A DNA stretch of 52,495 nucleotides from Flavobacteriaceae bacterium (GCA_024644725.1 JAHEHE010000009.1:1-52495); one strand, 5' to 3'. Positions 27,983 through 36,516 are shown, counted from the first letter of the stretch. Notes: generated by a model not told the origin, from the letters alone. Made by a program: numbers and translations.

Positions 27983-28927
27983 TTGAAAGCCACAAGAGAA
28001 ATTAAGACCGGAGTAGTCGCGATCCTGGTTATCATCCTTTTTATTTGGGGGTACAACTTCTTAAAGGACCAGAATCTTTACGACACGAGCAGGACAATGT
28101 ACGCCGAATATGACAACGTCCAGGGATTGGCTCCGAAAAGCCCGATAACGATCAACGGTTTGAAGGTCGGATCGGTCACGCAGATCAGTTTTCACCCCCG
28201 CAAAAAGGGAATTTTGGTCGCACACCTCCAGCTGGACAACCCGATAGAGTTCTCCGTGAACAGCGTGGCCCAGATCTACAGCCCGGATTTTATAAGTGGA
28301 AAATCGCTCAAGATCAATCTGGTTCTGGACCAAGGGTCGATCGCCATGGATGGTGACACGTTGATAGGCGAGGTTGATTCGGGGATCATGGGAATGATCA
28401 ATGAGCAGATTGCCCCTCTGCAGGTAAAGGTGGAAAGCTTTGTGGTACAGACGGATTCGGTCATGAAATCGATTGATGCCCTTTTGGATAAAGAGAATCA
28501 ACAGAATATCAAGGAGTCTTTGAGAAACGTCAATGGAATCCTCTCAGATTTCAAAACATCGTCTCAGTATCTTGAGAGCCTGATGGCGGAGAACGGGAAG
28601 ATGGACAGCATTATCAACAGCACGAACCATACCATGAATAACCTGGCGGCGATCTCCGATTCAATTCAGGCTGCCGACCTGGGTGCAGCAGTGGCGACCA
28701 TGGAGTCTACTCTTGCTAACTTCAATTCGGTTCTCGACAGCTTGAAAACGGGCGATGGAACGATGAGTAAATTGCTGAATGACGATGAGCTTTACACAAA
28801 CCTGGCCAATGCTTCCAAGGAACTCGAAGAATTGCTCCGAGAGGTCAAGGAGCATCCCAAGCGATTTGTTCACCTGTCGGTATTTGGAAAGAAGGAAAAG
28901 CCTTACGTAGAACCCGAAGAAGATTAG
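27983..28927 (+). CDS. MCE/MlaD-family lipid-transport protein
   Basis: A 314-residue protein with one N-terminal membrane anchor (GVVAILVIILFIWGYNFL), one MCE domain (about 38-120, with YDNVQGLAPKSPITINGLKVGSV and SPDFISGKSLKINL), and a long helical C-terminal part with Ser/Asn-rich heptads (VKESF to SIQAAD) likely to form a coiled-coil tube. MCE proteins carry lipids between inner and outer membrane, usually with an MlaE/MlaF ABC transporter, none of which is encoded here. No ATG is present; TTG 27983 gives the family start LKATREIKTG. It follows the amidase and precedes two Fe-S genes. Confidence 0.9.
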   Translation: MKATREIKTGVVAILVIILFIWGYNFLKDQNLYDTSRTMYAEYDNVQGLAPKSPITINGLKVGSVTQISFHPRKKGILVAHLQLDNPIEFSVNSVAQIYSPDFISGKSLKINLVLDQGSIAMDGDTLIGEVDSGIMGMINEQIAPLQVKVESFVVQTDSVMKSIDALLDKENQQNIKESLRNVNGILSDFKTSSQYLESLMAENGKMDSIINSTNHTMNNLAAISDSIQAADLGAAVATMESTLANFNSVLDSLKTGDGTMSKLLNDDELYTNLANASKELEELLREVKEHPKRFVHLSVFGKKEKPYVEPEED

Positions 28928-29012
28928 TTGATAACTTGTAATAAATTAGTCTTTGGACCTTTTTGAAGATGAGTAATTTTACTCTCGACTAACTCAAAAT
29001 CCGTAAAGAAGG

Positions 29013-30338
29013 ATGTCAGTTTTACCCAATATCATTTTCGCAATCATACTCTTGCTGGGAATTGGTTTTTTCGCCAGGAATATCCGCAAGCTCAAGAGAA
29101 ACATCGAGCTCGGGCGGGATTCTCATCGAGATGACCGATCTTCGGAACGTTGGCAGAATATGATTCGGGTGGCGCTCGGCCAGGGTAAGATGGTCAGCCG
29201 ACCCATCGCCGGAATTCTTCATATTTTGGTCTATGTGGGATTTGTCATCATCAACATTGAAGTGCTCGAGATCGTTATTGACGGATTGTTGGGTACCCAC
29301 AGGATATTCGCCTTTGCCGGCGGATTCTATGACTTTCTGATCGCCTCTTTCGAGATCCTGGCCTTACTCGTTCTGGTTTCCGTTATCATTTTTTGGATAC
29401 GCCGGGTCATACTCAAGATTCCCAGGTTTTGGAACAAGGAAATGACCAAATGGCCGAAGAACGATGCTCTGAATATTTTGTATTTCGAGGTGATTCTGAT
29501 GACGCTCTTTTTGGTGATGAACGCTTCGGATTACGCTTTGCAGCAAATGGGTGCGATTCACTATGTCCAGGCAGGAAGTTTCCCGATCAGCTCCTGGATC
29601 GCAGGTTGGCTCCCTCAAAACGAGTTGACTCTCTTTTATCTGGAGCGAGGAGCGTGGTGGCTTCACATCATTGGAATATTGTTCTTTTTGAACTATCTCT
29701 ATTATTCGAAACACCTGCATATTCTGCTCGCGTTTCCAAATACCTATTACGCAAATCTGGAAGTCCCCGGCAGGTTCAGCAACCTGGAATCGGTTACCCG
29801 TGAGGTCAAGCTCATGATGGATCCGTCAGCGGATCCCTATGCGGTCCCGGAAGATGAGCCGGAGACAGCTGAGAAGTTTGGTGCCCGGGATGTTGCAGAT
29901 CTTACAAGAATCCAGCTTTTGAACGCCTATACCTGTACAGAATGCGGCAGGTGCACCTCGGTTTGTCCTGCCAACCTTACCGGAAAAGAACTTTCGCCGC
30001 GAGCAATCATGATGAAGACGAGAGACAGGCTGGAGGAGGTGAGTGGTTTCATCGACGTAAATGGAGAAGACAAGTTTAAATCTGAGGGAGATGGCAGGTC
30101 GCTTTTGGATTATGTCAAAGCAGAGGAGATCTGGGCGTGCACGAGCTGTAACGCATGTGTTGAGGCTTGTCCTGTTGACATTGATCCGCTCTCGATCATC
30201 ATGGATATGCGGCGCTACCTGGTGATGGAAGAATCCCAGGCCCCAATGGAACTGAATTTGATGATGACCAACGTGGAGAATAATGGTGCACCCTGGCAGT
30301 ACAACCAGATGGATCGGTTGAACTGGAAGGACGAGTAG
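29013..30338 (+). CDS. Membrane-bound (Fe-S) reductase subunit with NarI-like and 2x[4Fe-4S] domains
   Basis: A 441-residue protein whose first 240 residues carry about five membrane segments, with His residues near segments that could bind heme (IAGILHILVYVGF, WWLHIIGILFF), like the NarI/HdrE type. The soluble C-terminal part has two [4Fe-4S] ferredoxin motifs, CTECGRCTSVCP from Cys308 and CTSCNACVEACP from Cys376. The next gene supplies the CCG-domain subunit. Together they resemble membrane heterodisulfide-reductase-like or GlpBC-type complexes that pass electrons between a soluble donor and quinone. The substrate is unknown. A menA gene just downstream agrees with a menaquinone link. Confidence 0.88.
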   Translation: MSVLPNIIFAIILLLGIGFFARNIRKLKRNIELGRDSHRDDRSSERWQNMIRVALGQGKMVSRPIAGILHILVYVGFVIINIEVLEIVIDGLLGTHRIFAFAGGFYDFLIASFEILALLVLVSVIIFWIRRVILKIPRFWNKEMTKWPKNDALNILYFEVILMTLFLVMNASDYALQQMGAIHYVQAGSFPISSWIAGWLPQNELTLFYLERGAWWLHIIGILFFLNYLYYSKHLHILLAFPNTYYANLEVPGRFSNLESVTREVKLMMDPSADPYAVPEDEPETAEKFGARDVADLTRIQLLNAYTCTECGRCTSVCPANLTGKELSPRAIMMKTRDRLEEVSGFIDVNGEDKFKSEGDGRSLLDYVKAEEIWACTSCNACVEACPVDIDPLSIIMDMRRYLVMEESQAPMELNLMMTNVENNGAPWQYNQMDRLNWKDE

Positions 30339-30386
30339 CAGGAAGTCAAAAGTTGAAAAAGTTTAAAAAAATTAGACTAAATTAGT

Positions 30387-31166
30387 ATGGTAATACCGAC
30401 AATGGCTGAGAAGATGGCAGCGGGCCAAACACCGGAAGTTTTGTTCTGGGTGGGATGCGCCGGAAGCTTTGACGATCGTGCCAAGAAAATAACCAAGGCA
30501 TTTGCCAAAATTTTGATTGAGGCCGGAGTCGATTTTGCCGTGTTGGGCACGGAGGAGAGTTGTACAGGTGACCCTGCAAAGAGAGCAGGAAATGAGTTTC
30601 TGTTTCAGATGCAGGCGATGACCAACATCGAGATCATGAACGCCTATGAGGTCAGAAAGATCGTTACGACCTGTCCGCATTGCTTCAATACGATCAAGAA
30701 TGAATATCCAGAATTGGGAGGGAAGTACGAAGTGCTTCACCACACCCAGTTTATAAATGGTTTGATAGCAGACGGAAGACTCGTTGTTGAAGGTGGAGAT
30801 TTCAAAGGAAAGCGAATTACTTTCCACGATCCTTGCTATTTGGGACGAGCGAACGATGTGTACGAGGCTCCAAGAGATTTGATCCAAAAGATCGACGCGG
30901 AACTCGTTGAAATGAAAAGGTGCCGATCCAATGGTCTATGTTGTGGAGCTGGCGGTGCGCAAATGTTCAAAGATGCGGAAGCCGGCAAGAAGGAAATAAA
31001 CATCGAAAGAACCGAGGAAGCTCTTGAAGTAAACCCGGGAATCATTGCGACCGGCTGCCCATTTTGCAATACGATGATGACCGACGGGATCAAGAACAAG
31101 GAAAAGGAGAAAGAGGTCAGCGTGTTGGACGTGGCAGAGCTGATAGCCAGAGCCAAGGACCTTTAA
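30387..31166 (+). CDS. CCG-domain (Fe-S) protein, HdrB-like
   Basis: A 259-residue soluble protein with two CCG-type cysteine-rich regions: first VGCAGSFDD with TTCPHCFNTIK, second HDPCYLGR with LCCGAGGAQMF and GCPFCNTMM. Such domains hold catalytic Fe-S clusters in heterodisulfide reductase subunit B, glycolate oxidase GlcF and LutA. Together with the membrane subunit 48 bases upstream it probably forms a two-protein oxidoreductase. ATG 30387 is used. The SPOR-like membrane protein starts 14 bases after the stop, suggesting one operon. Confidence 0.9.
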   Translation: MVIPTMAEKMAAGQTPEVLFWVGCAGSFDDRAKKITKAFAKILIEAGVDFAVLGTEESCTGDPAKRAGNEFLFQMQAMTNIEIMNAYEVRKIVTTCPHCFNTIKNEYPELGGKYEVLHHTQFINGLIADGRLVVEGGDFKGKRITFHDPCYLGRANDVYEAPRDLIQKIDAELVEMKRCRSNGLCCGAGGAQMFKDAEAGKKEINIERTEEALEVNPGIIATGCPFCNTMMTDGIKNKEKEKEVSVLDVAELIARAKDL

Positions 31167-31180
31167 GTGAATAAATAGAT

Positions 31181-31792
31181 ATGCCTTTTGTGAGAGATAA
31201 AAATTTAGTTAATGTTTACGAAGAGCTTGATAAAGCCAATGGCACCATCAAGAATCTCTCCACGGCCTTAAAGGATGAGGAAGAGAACAACTCCGAGCTG
31301 AAGAAGCACCGAATTATATTGGGAGTTGCCTGCCTGGTATTCCTGATTCTGTTCCTCTGGTCTTTTCTGCCCAAATCGAAGCAGTATAAAGAGGAGTACC
31401 TGATCAAGAACAATCTGAGCCTGATCGATACGGATTCGCTTCACAAGATACAACGTAAGGCCAAACAGGTCATCATGGCCGATTCCATACAGGTTTCTCT
31501 GAACGAATTGAGCATCGTGTTCAGCATTCAGATTGGCGCCTACACGAATTTCAATTCCGGATTGATTTCCAAAGACATTGCCCAGCTCGAGGAATTTGAG
31601 GAAAATGGCTTCAACAAGTTTGCCGTAGGCAAGTTCACAACCTACAAAGAAGCTGTGGCTCTGCGGGATGACCTCCGTCGAATGGGTTTCAACGATTGTT
31701 TCATCATTGCAAAGTCCTTCGGAATCCCTGTAAATATCGACGAGGCTCTTCAACTCAGCGGGGAAAAATGGATCCGTGGAAACAGCAAGTAA
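31181..31792 (+). CDS. Single-pass membrane protein with coiled coil and SPOR-like domain
   Basis: A 203-residue protein of unrecognised family. Residues about 8-45 form a charged coiled coil (EELDKANGTIKNLSTALKDEEENN). One membrane helix follows (IILGVACLVFLILFLWSFL, about 46-64). The C-terminal part (about 110-190, VFSIQIGAYTNFNSGL, NKFAVGKFTTYKEAVALRDDLRRMGFNDCFII) has the pattern of a SPOR peptidoglycan-binding repeat. Topology would put the coiled coil in the cytoplasm and the SPOR part in the periplasm, as in cell-division SPOR proteins. It is closely spaced with the Fe-S and menA genes. Confidence 0.8.
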   Translation: MPFVRDKNLVNVYEELDKANGTIKNLSTALKDEEENNSELKKHRIILGVACLVFLILFLWSFLPKSKQYKEEYLIKNNLSLIDTDSLHKIQRKAKQVIMADSIQVSLNELSIVFSIQIGAYTNFNSGLISKDIAQLEEFEENGFNKFAVGKFTTYKEAVALRDDLRRMGFNDCFIIAKSFGIPVNIDEALQLSGEKWIRGNSK

Positions 31793-31819
31793 GAGGAAAC
31801 AGCAACTAATCTATTTCAA

Positions 31820-32722
31820 TTGGCACGTTTAGAATCTTGGGTAAAAGCTGCCCGCTTGCGAACCCTTCCACTCTCGGTATCCGGAATTATCGTCGGAACC
31901 TGCATGGCAGCTTCAAGGGGCTATTTCGATGTCTGGATATTTGTCCTGGCCCTGATCACGACGATTGGCTTTCAAATTCTGTCAAATTTTGCGAATGATT
32001 ATGGCGATGGGCTCAAAGGCACTGACAACGAGGATCGGGTAGGTCCTGAGCGGGCCATACAAAGTGGTGAGATCAGTCCTGCCCAAATGAAAAAAGGCAT
32101 GACGATTACCTCGGTTTTGACGGTAGCCGTAGCCTTGTTGCTAATTTACCTCTCTTTCGGAAAAGAGTATCCCTTTTACGCTTTCCTTTTCATTCTTCTG
32201 GGAGTAAGCAGCATCATCGCCGCCATCAAGTATACCGTGGGCGACAACGCATATGGCTACAGTGGTCTCGGTGACGTGTTTGTCTTTCTCTTCTTTGGAC
32301 TTCTCAGTGTATGCGGCTCCTATTTTCTGTATGCCAAATCCATTGATTTCACGGTCTTTCTTCCTGCTTTTTCAGTCGGATTGCTCAGTGTCGGGGTCTT
32401 GAACCTTAATAATATGAGAGATATGGAGTCCGATAAGAAAGCGGGCAAAGTCACCCTGGTGGTGCGAATAGGTTCAGAATTTGCCCGGTATTATCACTAT
32501 TATCTCATCGTAGCCTCTTTGCTATTTGCTCTGATGTACACTTCCCTGAGATTCTCATCTCCGTTTCAGTTTCTTTTCCTGATCGCCTACATTCCGTTGT
32601 TCACTCACTTGGTGAAGGTTTACAAAACCCGGGACGTTAAACTTCTCGACCCGGAATTGAAAAAACTGGCTTTGAGCACCTTCCTGTTTTCTCTACTTTT
32701 TGGGTTAGGTCTTGTTTTGTAG
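31820..32722 (+). CDS. menA: 1,4-dihydroxy-2-naphthoate polyprenyltransferase
   Basis: A 300-residue UbiA-family membrane prenyltransferase that attaches the polyprenyl tail to 1,4-dihydroxy-2-naphthoate in menaquinone synthesis. It opens with WVKAARLRTLPLSVSGIIVG, followed by the Mg-diphosphate motif NFANDYGDGLKGTDNEDRVGPERAIQSG. A second Asp motif is NNMRDMESDKKAGK. About eight membrane helices are visible. An in-frame stop lies just upstream and there is no ATG, so TTG 31820 is the likely start. menC and menE occur 14 kb further on, so the pathway genes are split within this window. Confidence 0.95.
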   Translation: MARLESWVKAARLRTLPLSVSGIIVGTCMAASRGYFDVWIFVLALITTIGFQILSNFANDYGDGLKGTDNEDRVGPERAIQSGEISPAQMKKGMTITSVLTVAVALLLIYLSFGKEYPFYAFLFILLGVSSIIAAIKYTVGDNAYGYSGLGDVFVFLFFGLLSVCGSYFLYAKSIDFTVFLPAFSVGLLSVGVLNLNNMRDMESDKKAGKVTLVVRIGSEFARYYHYYLIVASLLFALMYTSLRFSSPFQFLFLIAYIPLFTHLVKVYKTRDVKLLDPELKKLALSTFLFSLLFGLGLVL

Positions 32723-32777
32723 CTCGATAAGGCTCAATGAATAGTATTGATGCAAGTCAAGACTTAGAGAGGAACAA

Positions 32778-32808
32778 TTGTATGATTTAGTGGAATTGAT
32801 TAATTTTA
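32778..32808 (+). promoter_or_regulatory. Possible promoter of the metallo-hydrolase gene
   Basis: TTG (32778-32780), a 20-base spacer and TAATTTTA (32801-32808, one mismatch to TAnnTTTG) lie 17 bases before the ATG in the 102-base gap after menA. Confidence 0.35.
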
Positions 32809-32824
32809 ATGTAAAATCCTCATT

Positions 32825-33502
32825 ATGAAAATCACATATCTCGGGCATGCCGGCCTTTCCATTGAAGTAGCCGGGAAAAACCTAATTGTAGATCCCTTTA
32901 TCAGTCCGAATCCGCTGGCTAAAGACATTGACATCGAGGTTCTGGAGGCCGACTATATCCTGATCACCCATGCACACCAGGATCACATTGTTGACGTAGA
33001 TGCGATAGCGAAACGGACTGGGGCCAAGATCATCTCGAACTTTGAGATTGTCACCCATTACGGCAACCTGGGCTTTGAGGGGCACCCGATGAACCACGGG
33101 GGTTCATGGCAATTCGAATTTGGACGAGTCACCTATACCAACGCGATTCATACGAGTTCCTTTCCCGATGGAAGCTATGGGGGTCAGCCCGGAGGTTTCT
33201 TACTGGAAACCGACGAAGGAAACATATATATTGCCGGGGATACGGCACTTACCTTCGACATGAAGCTTATTCCGATGCAGTGCAAGCTCGATTTTGCCGT
33301 TCTTCCCATAGGGGACAATTTTACCATGGGTTATGAAAGTGCGGTCATCGCAGCGGAGTTCATTGAATGCGACAAAATAATGGGCTATCATTACGATACT
33401 TTTGGTTATATCGAGATCGATCATGCCAAGGCCAAAAATGCTTTCTCATCGGCGGGCAAAGAGCTCATTCTGCTGCCGATCGGGGATTCTGTGGAGGTTT
33501 AA
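32825..33502 (+). CDS. UPF0173-type metal-dependent hydrolase (metallo-beta-lactamase fold)
   Basis: A 225-residue protein with the metallo-beta-lactamase fold: MKITYLGHAGLSI, the zinc motif THAHQDH (about 50-56), MNHGGSW, GQPGGFLLE, IAGDTAL and a final GYHYDTF. This matches the UPF0173/YtkL family of small metal-dependent hydrolases with no settled physiological substrate. The SRPBCC gene starts 19 bases after the stop, suggesting co-transcription. Confidence 0.9.
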   Translation: MKITYLGHAGLSIEVAGKNLIVDPFISPNPLAKDIDIEVLEADYILITHAHQDHIVDVDAIAKRTGAKIISNFEIVTHYGNLGFEGHPMNHGGSWQFEFGRVTYTNAIHTSSFPDGSYGGQPGGFLLETDEGNIYIAGDTALTFDMKLIPMQCKLDFAVLPIGDNFTMGYESAVIAAEFIECDKIMGYHYDTFGYIEIDHAKAKNAFSSAGKELILLPIGDSVEV

Positions 33503-33521
33503 AGACAATTTTCTATATTTA

Positions 33522-33980
33522 ATGGAACAAAAACCAGGTTCCGTGAAATATACGAATGAAGTAACCATAAATCTTCCCCTGAAAAAGGTCCTGGATCTTT
33601 TTGACAGCGAGGAGAACATGTTCAAGTGGCAACCTGAACTCGTGAGTTTTGAGCACGTTTCAGGCGAAAAAGGGGAGGTTGGCTCAAAATCGAATCTGTG
33701 CTACAAGATGGGAAAGCGCGAAGTCGAAATGCTCGAAACCATTACCAAGAAGAACCTACCTGAAGAATTCGATTTCACTTACGAGGCCAAAGGCGTCTGG
33801 AACCAAATGAAGAACTCCTTCATTGAAGTGGGGCCCTCTGAGACAAAATGGATTTCTCATTCCGAATTTCGATTCAGCGGTTTCATGAAGCTCATTGGAT
33901 TTCTCATGCCCGGATCATTCAAAAAACAATCTCAGCTGGCATTGGACCGTTTCAAGGCCTTTGCTGAATCACAGATATAG
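33522..33980 (+). CDS. SRPBCC-family protein
   Basis: A 152-residue protein with the START/Bet v1-like layout: a first strand VKYTNEVTINLPLKKVLDLFDSEENMFKWQPEL typical of polyketide-cyclase/SRPBCC proteins, central strands EFDFTYEAKGVWNQ and KWISHSEFRFSG, and a long C-terminal helix FKKQSQLALDRFKAFAES. Such proteins bind hydrophobic ligands. No function can be assigned. ATG 33522 starts the recognisable domain; the frame stays open upstream inside the hydrolase gene, but that part is clearly the shadow of the other frame. Confidence 0.8.
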   Translation: MEQKPGSVKYTNEVTINLPLKKVLDLFDSEENMFKWQPELVSFEHVSGEKGEVGSKSNLCYKMGKREVEMLETITKKNLPEEFDFTYEAKGVWNQMKNSFIEVGPSETKWISHSEFRFSGFMKLIGFLMPGSFKKQSQLALDRFKAFAESQI

Positions 33981-33996
33981 ATTTTGAGTATTAAAC

Positions 33997-34671
33997 TCAT
34001 TCAAGAAGTTTAGTCACAAAGAATTTCAACATTTCTTCCACATCCTCCTTCATTGAGGACTTGGCCTTAATCTCGGTAAGCCTGGGCAAGTGATCCGCAA
34101 AGTAGATATGGTTGTTTGTCATTTCGAAAAGATTGCTGGCCAGGGCAGAAGGATAGGGAAAGTCAGGTTTGATTTCCAGGATCACCTCTGCAACCTGGGC
34201 CACCATATTTTTGTAGTTCAAAAAGAATCCCTTTTTATTCTCCTGATCCACCTCTTTCGTATGATAAACCTTGGTACTTTCTGAGATCACAACATTGTGC
34301 AGCGAGGACTCATTCACGTATTCGATTGCCGGATTTTCCTCACTTACCGAGACAAAGGAATGAAGTATTATCTCGAGTTTTTTTCTTGGGTCCTCGACAT
34401 TGAAAGTCTTGATCTGAATCATGTAACTCAGCCATTCCCAATACCAGGAGACCAGGTAAATAAGAAGGAGGTGCTTGTTTTCAAAATACCTGTAGATGGA
34501 GGCTTCGGTGGAACCCATAGCTTCCGCCAGTTTCTTGAAGTTGAATTGTTCAAAACCCAATTCTTCCAATAAGAGAATAGAATGTTTGACAATGCGCCTC
34601 CCTAGATCCGATTCCTGCGGATCCTTGAGGTACAGACCTGGATTCAGTGATATTCTGATATTGACAGCCAT
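33997..34671 (-). CDS. TetR-like transcriptional regulator
   Basis: A 224-residue protein with a helix-turn-helix of TetR/AcrR type near residues 26-70 (RRIVKHSILLLEELGFEQFNFKKLAEAMGSTEASIYRYFENKHLLL), where YRYFENK is the recognition-helix hallmark. The remaining helical part would bind a ligand. It diverges from the SulP transporter, and a 13-bp perfect palindrome lies over the transporter's -33 region, so autoregulated control of the transporter is a reasonable inference. The stop is 16 bases from the convergent SRPBCC gene. Confidence 0.88.
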   Translation of the reverse strand: MAVNIRISLNPGLYLKDPQESDLGRRIVKHSILLLEELGFEQFNFKKLAEAMGSTEASIYRYFENKHLLLIYLVSWYWEWLSYMIQIKTFNVEDPRKKLEIILHSFVSVSEENPAIEYVNESSLHNVVISESTKVYHTKEVDQENKKGFFLNYKNMVAQVAEVILEIKPDFPYPSALASNLFEMTNNHIYFADHLPRLTEIKAKSSMKEDVEEMLKFFVTKLLE

Positions 34672-34684
34672 ACTTAAAGAGAAT

Positions 34685-34692
34685 CAAAGTTA
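34685..34692 (-). promoter_or_regulatory. Candidate -7 element of the TetR-like gene
   Basis: TAACTTTG on the minus strand fits TAnnTTTG, 13 bases before the regulator ATG, implying a very short leader. Confidence 0.4.
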
Positions 34693-34748
34693 GATAATTG
34701 ACACCGCAATTAAAAATATCATGAACAATTATATGACTATTTAACACA

Positions 34749-34761
34749 ATAGTATTACTAT
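34749..34761. promoter_or_regulatory. Palindrome ATAGTA-T-TACTAT, candidate TetR operator
   Basis: A perfect palindrome with 6-bp arms around one base, in the 135-base region between the TetR-like and SulP genes. It covers the position expected for the SulP -33 element, where a bound repressor would block RNA polymerase. The link to the adjacent TetR is inferred from position only. Confidence 0.5.
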
Positions 34762-34778
34762 CAGTATGATTTTTTTAA

Positions 34779-34786
34779 TATCTTTG
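34779..34786 (+). promoter_or_regulatory. -7 element of the SulP gene
   Basis: TATCTTTG fits TAnnTTTG, 21 bases before the ATG at 34807. The region 19-20 bases upstream is the palindrome and lacks a clear TTG, as in some activator- or repressor-controlled promoters. Confidence 0.55.
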
Positions 34787-34806
34787 ATAGTTAAAATTTG
34801 ATCATT

Positions 34807-36402
34807 ATGGAGCAAAAAAGTTTTTTAAGTGGAATTAGATCTGATCTCCCGGCGAGTATCGTCGTATTTTTCGTGGCCTTGCCGCTCTGTCTGGGAATTG
34901 CCTTGGCGAGTGGCGCTCCGCTTTTTTCAGGACTGATTGCCGGAATTGTAGGTGGTATTGTAGTCGGTGCGCTCAGTGGATCAAAAATTGGAGTTAGTGG
35001 TCCTGCAGCAGGACTTGCTGCTATCGTTCTCACGGCAATTGGAACCCTGGGCGGCTTTGAGAATTTTCTTGTTGCCGTTGTCCTTGGAGGGATCATTCAA
35101 ATCATTCTCGGGTTTTTACGTGCCGGGGTCATCGGATATTATTTTCCATCCTCAGTGATCAAAGGTATGCTTACCGGAATCGGAATTATCATCATTCTCA
35201 AGCAGATCCCTCATTTCTTTGGATATGACGCCGATCCGGAAGGAGATTTTGCATTCTTTCAGGTGGATGGCCAGAATACCTTCTCGGAGATTTTCAATGC
35301 ATTGAACCACATTCAGCCCGGTTCGGCCCTGATAGGAATCATCGGATTGGCTATCCTTATACTTTGGGAAAATGTACTATCCAAAAAAGGAAAGATTTTT
35401 AAATTGATACAGGGGCCCGTGGTCGCCGTGGTTTTGGGAATAATATTCTTTGTTGCGACCCAGGATTCCGGAGCATTGAGCATTTCTTCAAGTCATTTGG
35501 TGAGTGTGCCTGTTCCAGAGGATTTCTCGTCCCTGGCCGGACTGCTGACCTTCCCTAATTTTGCGGCTTTGGCAAATCCCGAGATATGGGTGGTAGGGTT
35601 TACCATAGCCTTGGTGGCGAGTTTGGAAACCCTGCTTTGTGTCGAGGCAACTGACAAACTGGACCCTCATAAAAATGTCACACCCACCAATCGAGAGTTA
35701 CTCGCCCAGGGTACTGGAAACATTATTTCAGGATTGATAGGCGGACTGCCGATCACCCAGGTGATTGTGAGAAGCTCGGCGAATATACAATCAGGAGGAC
35801 AAACTAAGGCCTCAACTATAATTCACGGTTTCTTTCTGCTGATCTCAGTGGTGTTGATCCCCAATTTACTCAACAAGATACCTCTTTCTGTTCTGGCGGC
35901 GATTCTGCTGGTGGTGGGATACAAACTCGCCAAGCCGAGGCTTTTCAAATCGATGTATGAACTCGGATGGAAGCAATTCGTTCCTTTTATCGTCACGGTT
36001 ATGGGAATCATTTTCACAGACCTTCTTGTGGGTATCGGACTCGGACTCCTGGTTGGTATCATTGTGATTTTGATCAAGAGCTACCAGAATTCTCACTTCT
36101 TGCACATGGAAGGTGAAGATGTGGATGACGGAAAAGTGAAAATGACCCTGGCGGAAGAAGTTACATTTTTTAACAAGGGTGCCATCCTGAAAGAACTGGA
36201 TCGGCTTCCTGAAGACTCCTTTTTGGAGCTTGATGTGACCAACACCAAGTACCTCGATCACGACGTAATAGAGATCCTGGATGATTTCATTCTGAAGGCG
36301 GAAGAGCGAAACATTACGGTTAAAGTAATTTCGAAGGACGGTATCGTTGTCGACCCAAAGGCCTACTTCCACTTCATCAACAAGAGAAAAAAGGCGAGCT
36401 AG
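34807..36402 (+). CDS. SulP/SLC26-family anion transporter with STAS-like tail
   Basis: A 531-residue inner-membrane transporter. It begins with the SulP region DLPASIVVFFVALPLCLGIALASGAPLFSGLIAGIVGG, then SGSKIGVSGPAAGLAAIV, and shows 10-12 hydrophobic segments with the family region LPITQVIVRSSANIQSGGQTKAS. The last 100 residues are soluble and STAS-like (FLELDVTNTKYLDHDVIEILDDF). Family members move sulfate, bicarbonate or other anions; the substrate here is not clear, and no carbonic anhydrase or sulfate-assimilation gene is adjacent. I chose ATG 34807 over a TTG three codons upstream. Regulation by the divergent TetR-like protein is suggested. Confidence 0.92.
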   Translation: MEQKSFLSGIRSDLPASIVVFFVALPLCLGIALASGAPLFSGLIAGIVGGIVVGALSGSKIGVSGPAAGLAAIVLTAIGTLGGFENFLVAVVLGGIIQIILGFLRAGVIGYYFPSSVIKGMLTGIGIIIILKQIPHFFGYDADPEGDFAFFQVDGQNTFSEIFNALNHIQPGSALIGIIGLAILILWENVLSKKGKIFKLIQGPVVAVVLGIIFFVATQDSGALSISSSHLVSVPVPEDFSSLAGLLTFPNFAALANPEIWVVGFTIALVASLETLLCVEATDKLDPHKNVTPTNRELLAQGTGNIISGLIGGLPITQVIVRSSANIQSGGQTKASTIIHGFFLLISVVLIPNLLNKIPLSVLAAILLVVGYKLAKPRLFKSMYELGWKQFVPFIVTVMGIIFTDLLVGIGLGLLVGIIVILIKSYQNSHFLHMEGEDVDDGKVKMTLAEEVTFFNKGAILKELDRLPEDSFLELDVTNTKYLDHDVIEILDDFILKAEERNITVKVISKDGIVVDPKAYFHFINKRKKAS

Positions 36403-36459
36403 CTCGCAAACGATTCCAAGCGGAGGAATTCCCTTCCATTTTTATGTTTTTTCATTAGC

Positions 36460-36493
36460 AAGCGCTGCCCGAGAGGGCAGCGCTTCTTTTATT
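36460..36493 (+). terminator. Strong terminator after the SulP gene
   Basis: A perfect 11-bp stem AAGCGCTGCCC / GGGCAGCGCTT with a GAGA tetraloop at 36460-36485 is followed by CTTTTATT. It lies 58 bases after the stop. Confidence 0.9.
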
Positions 36494-36516
36494 TGAAATT
36501 TGTCTATTTTTAGTAC

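Noticed and set aside
33984-34000. TGAGT/ACTCA mini-hairpin between convergent SRPBCC and TetR-like genes
   Set aside because: Five-base arms without a T-run are too weak to call a terminator.
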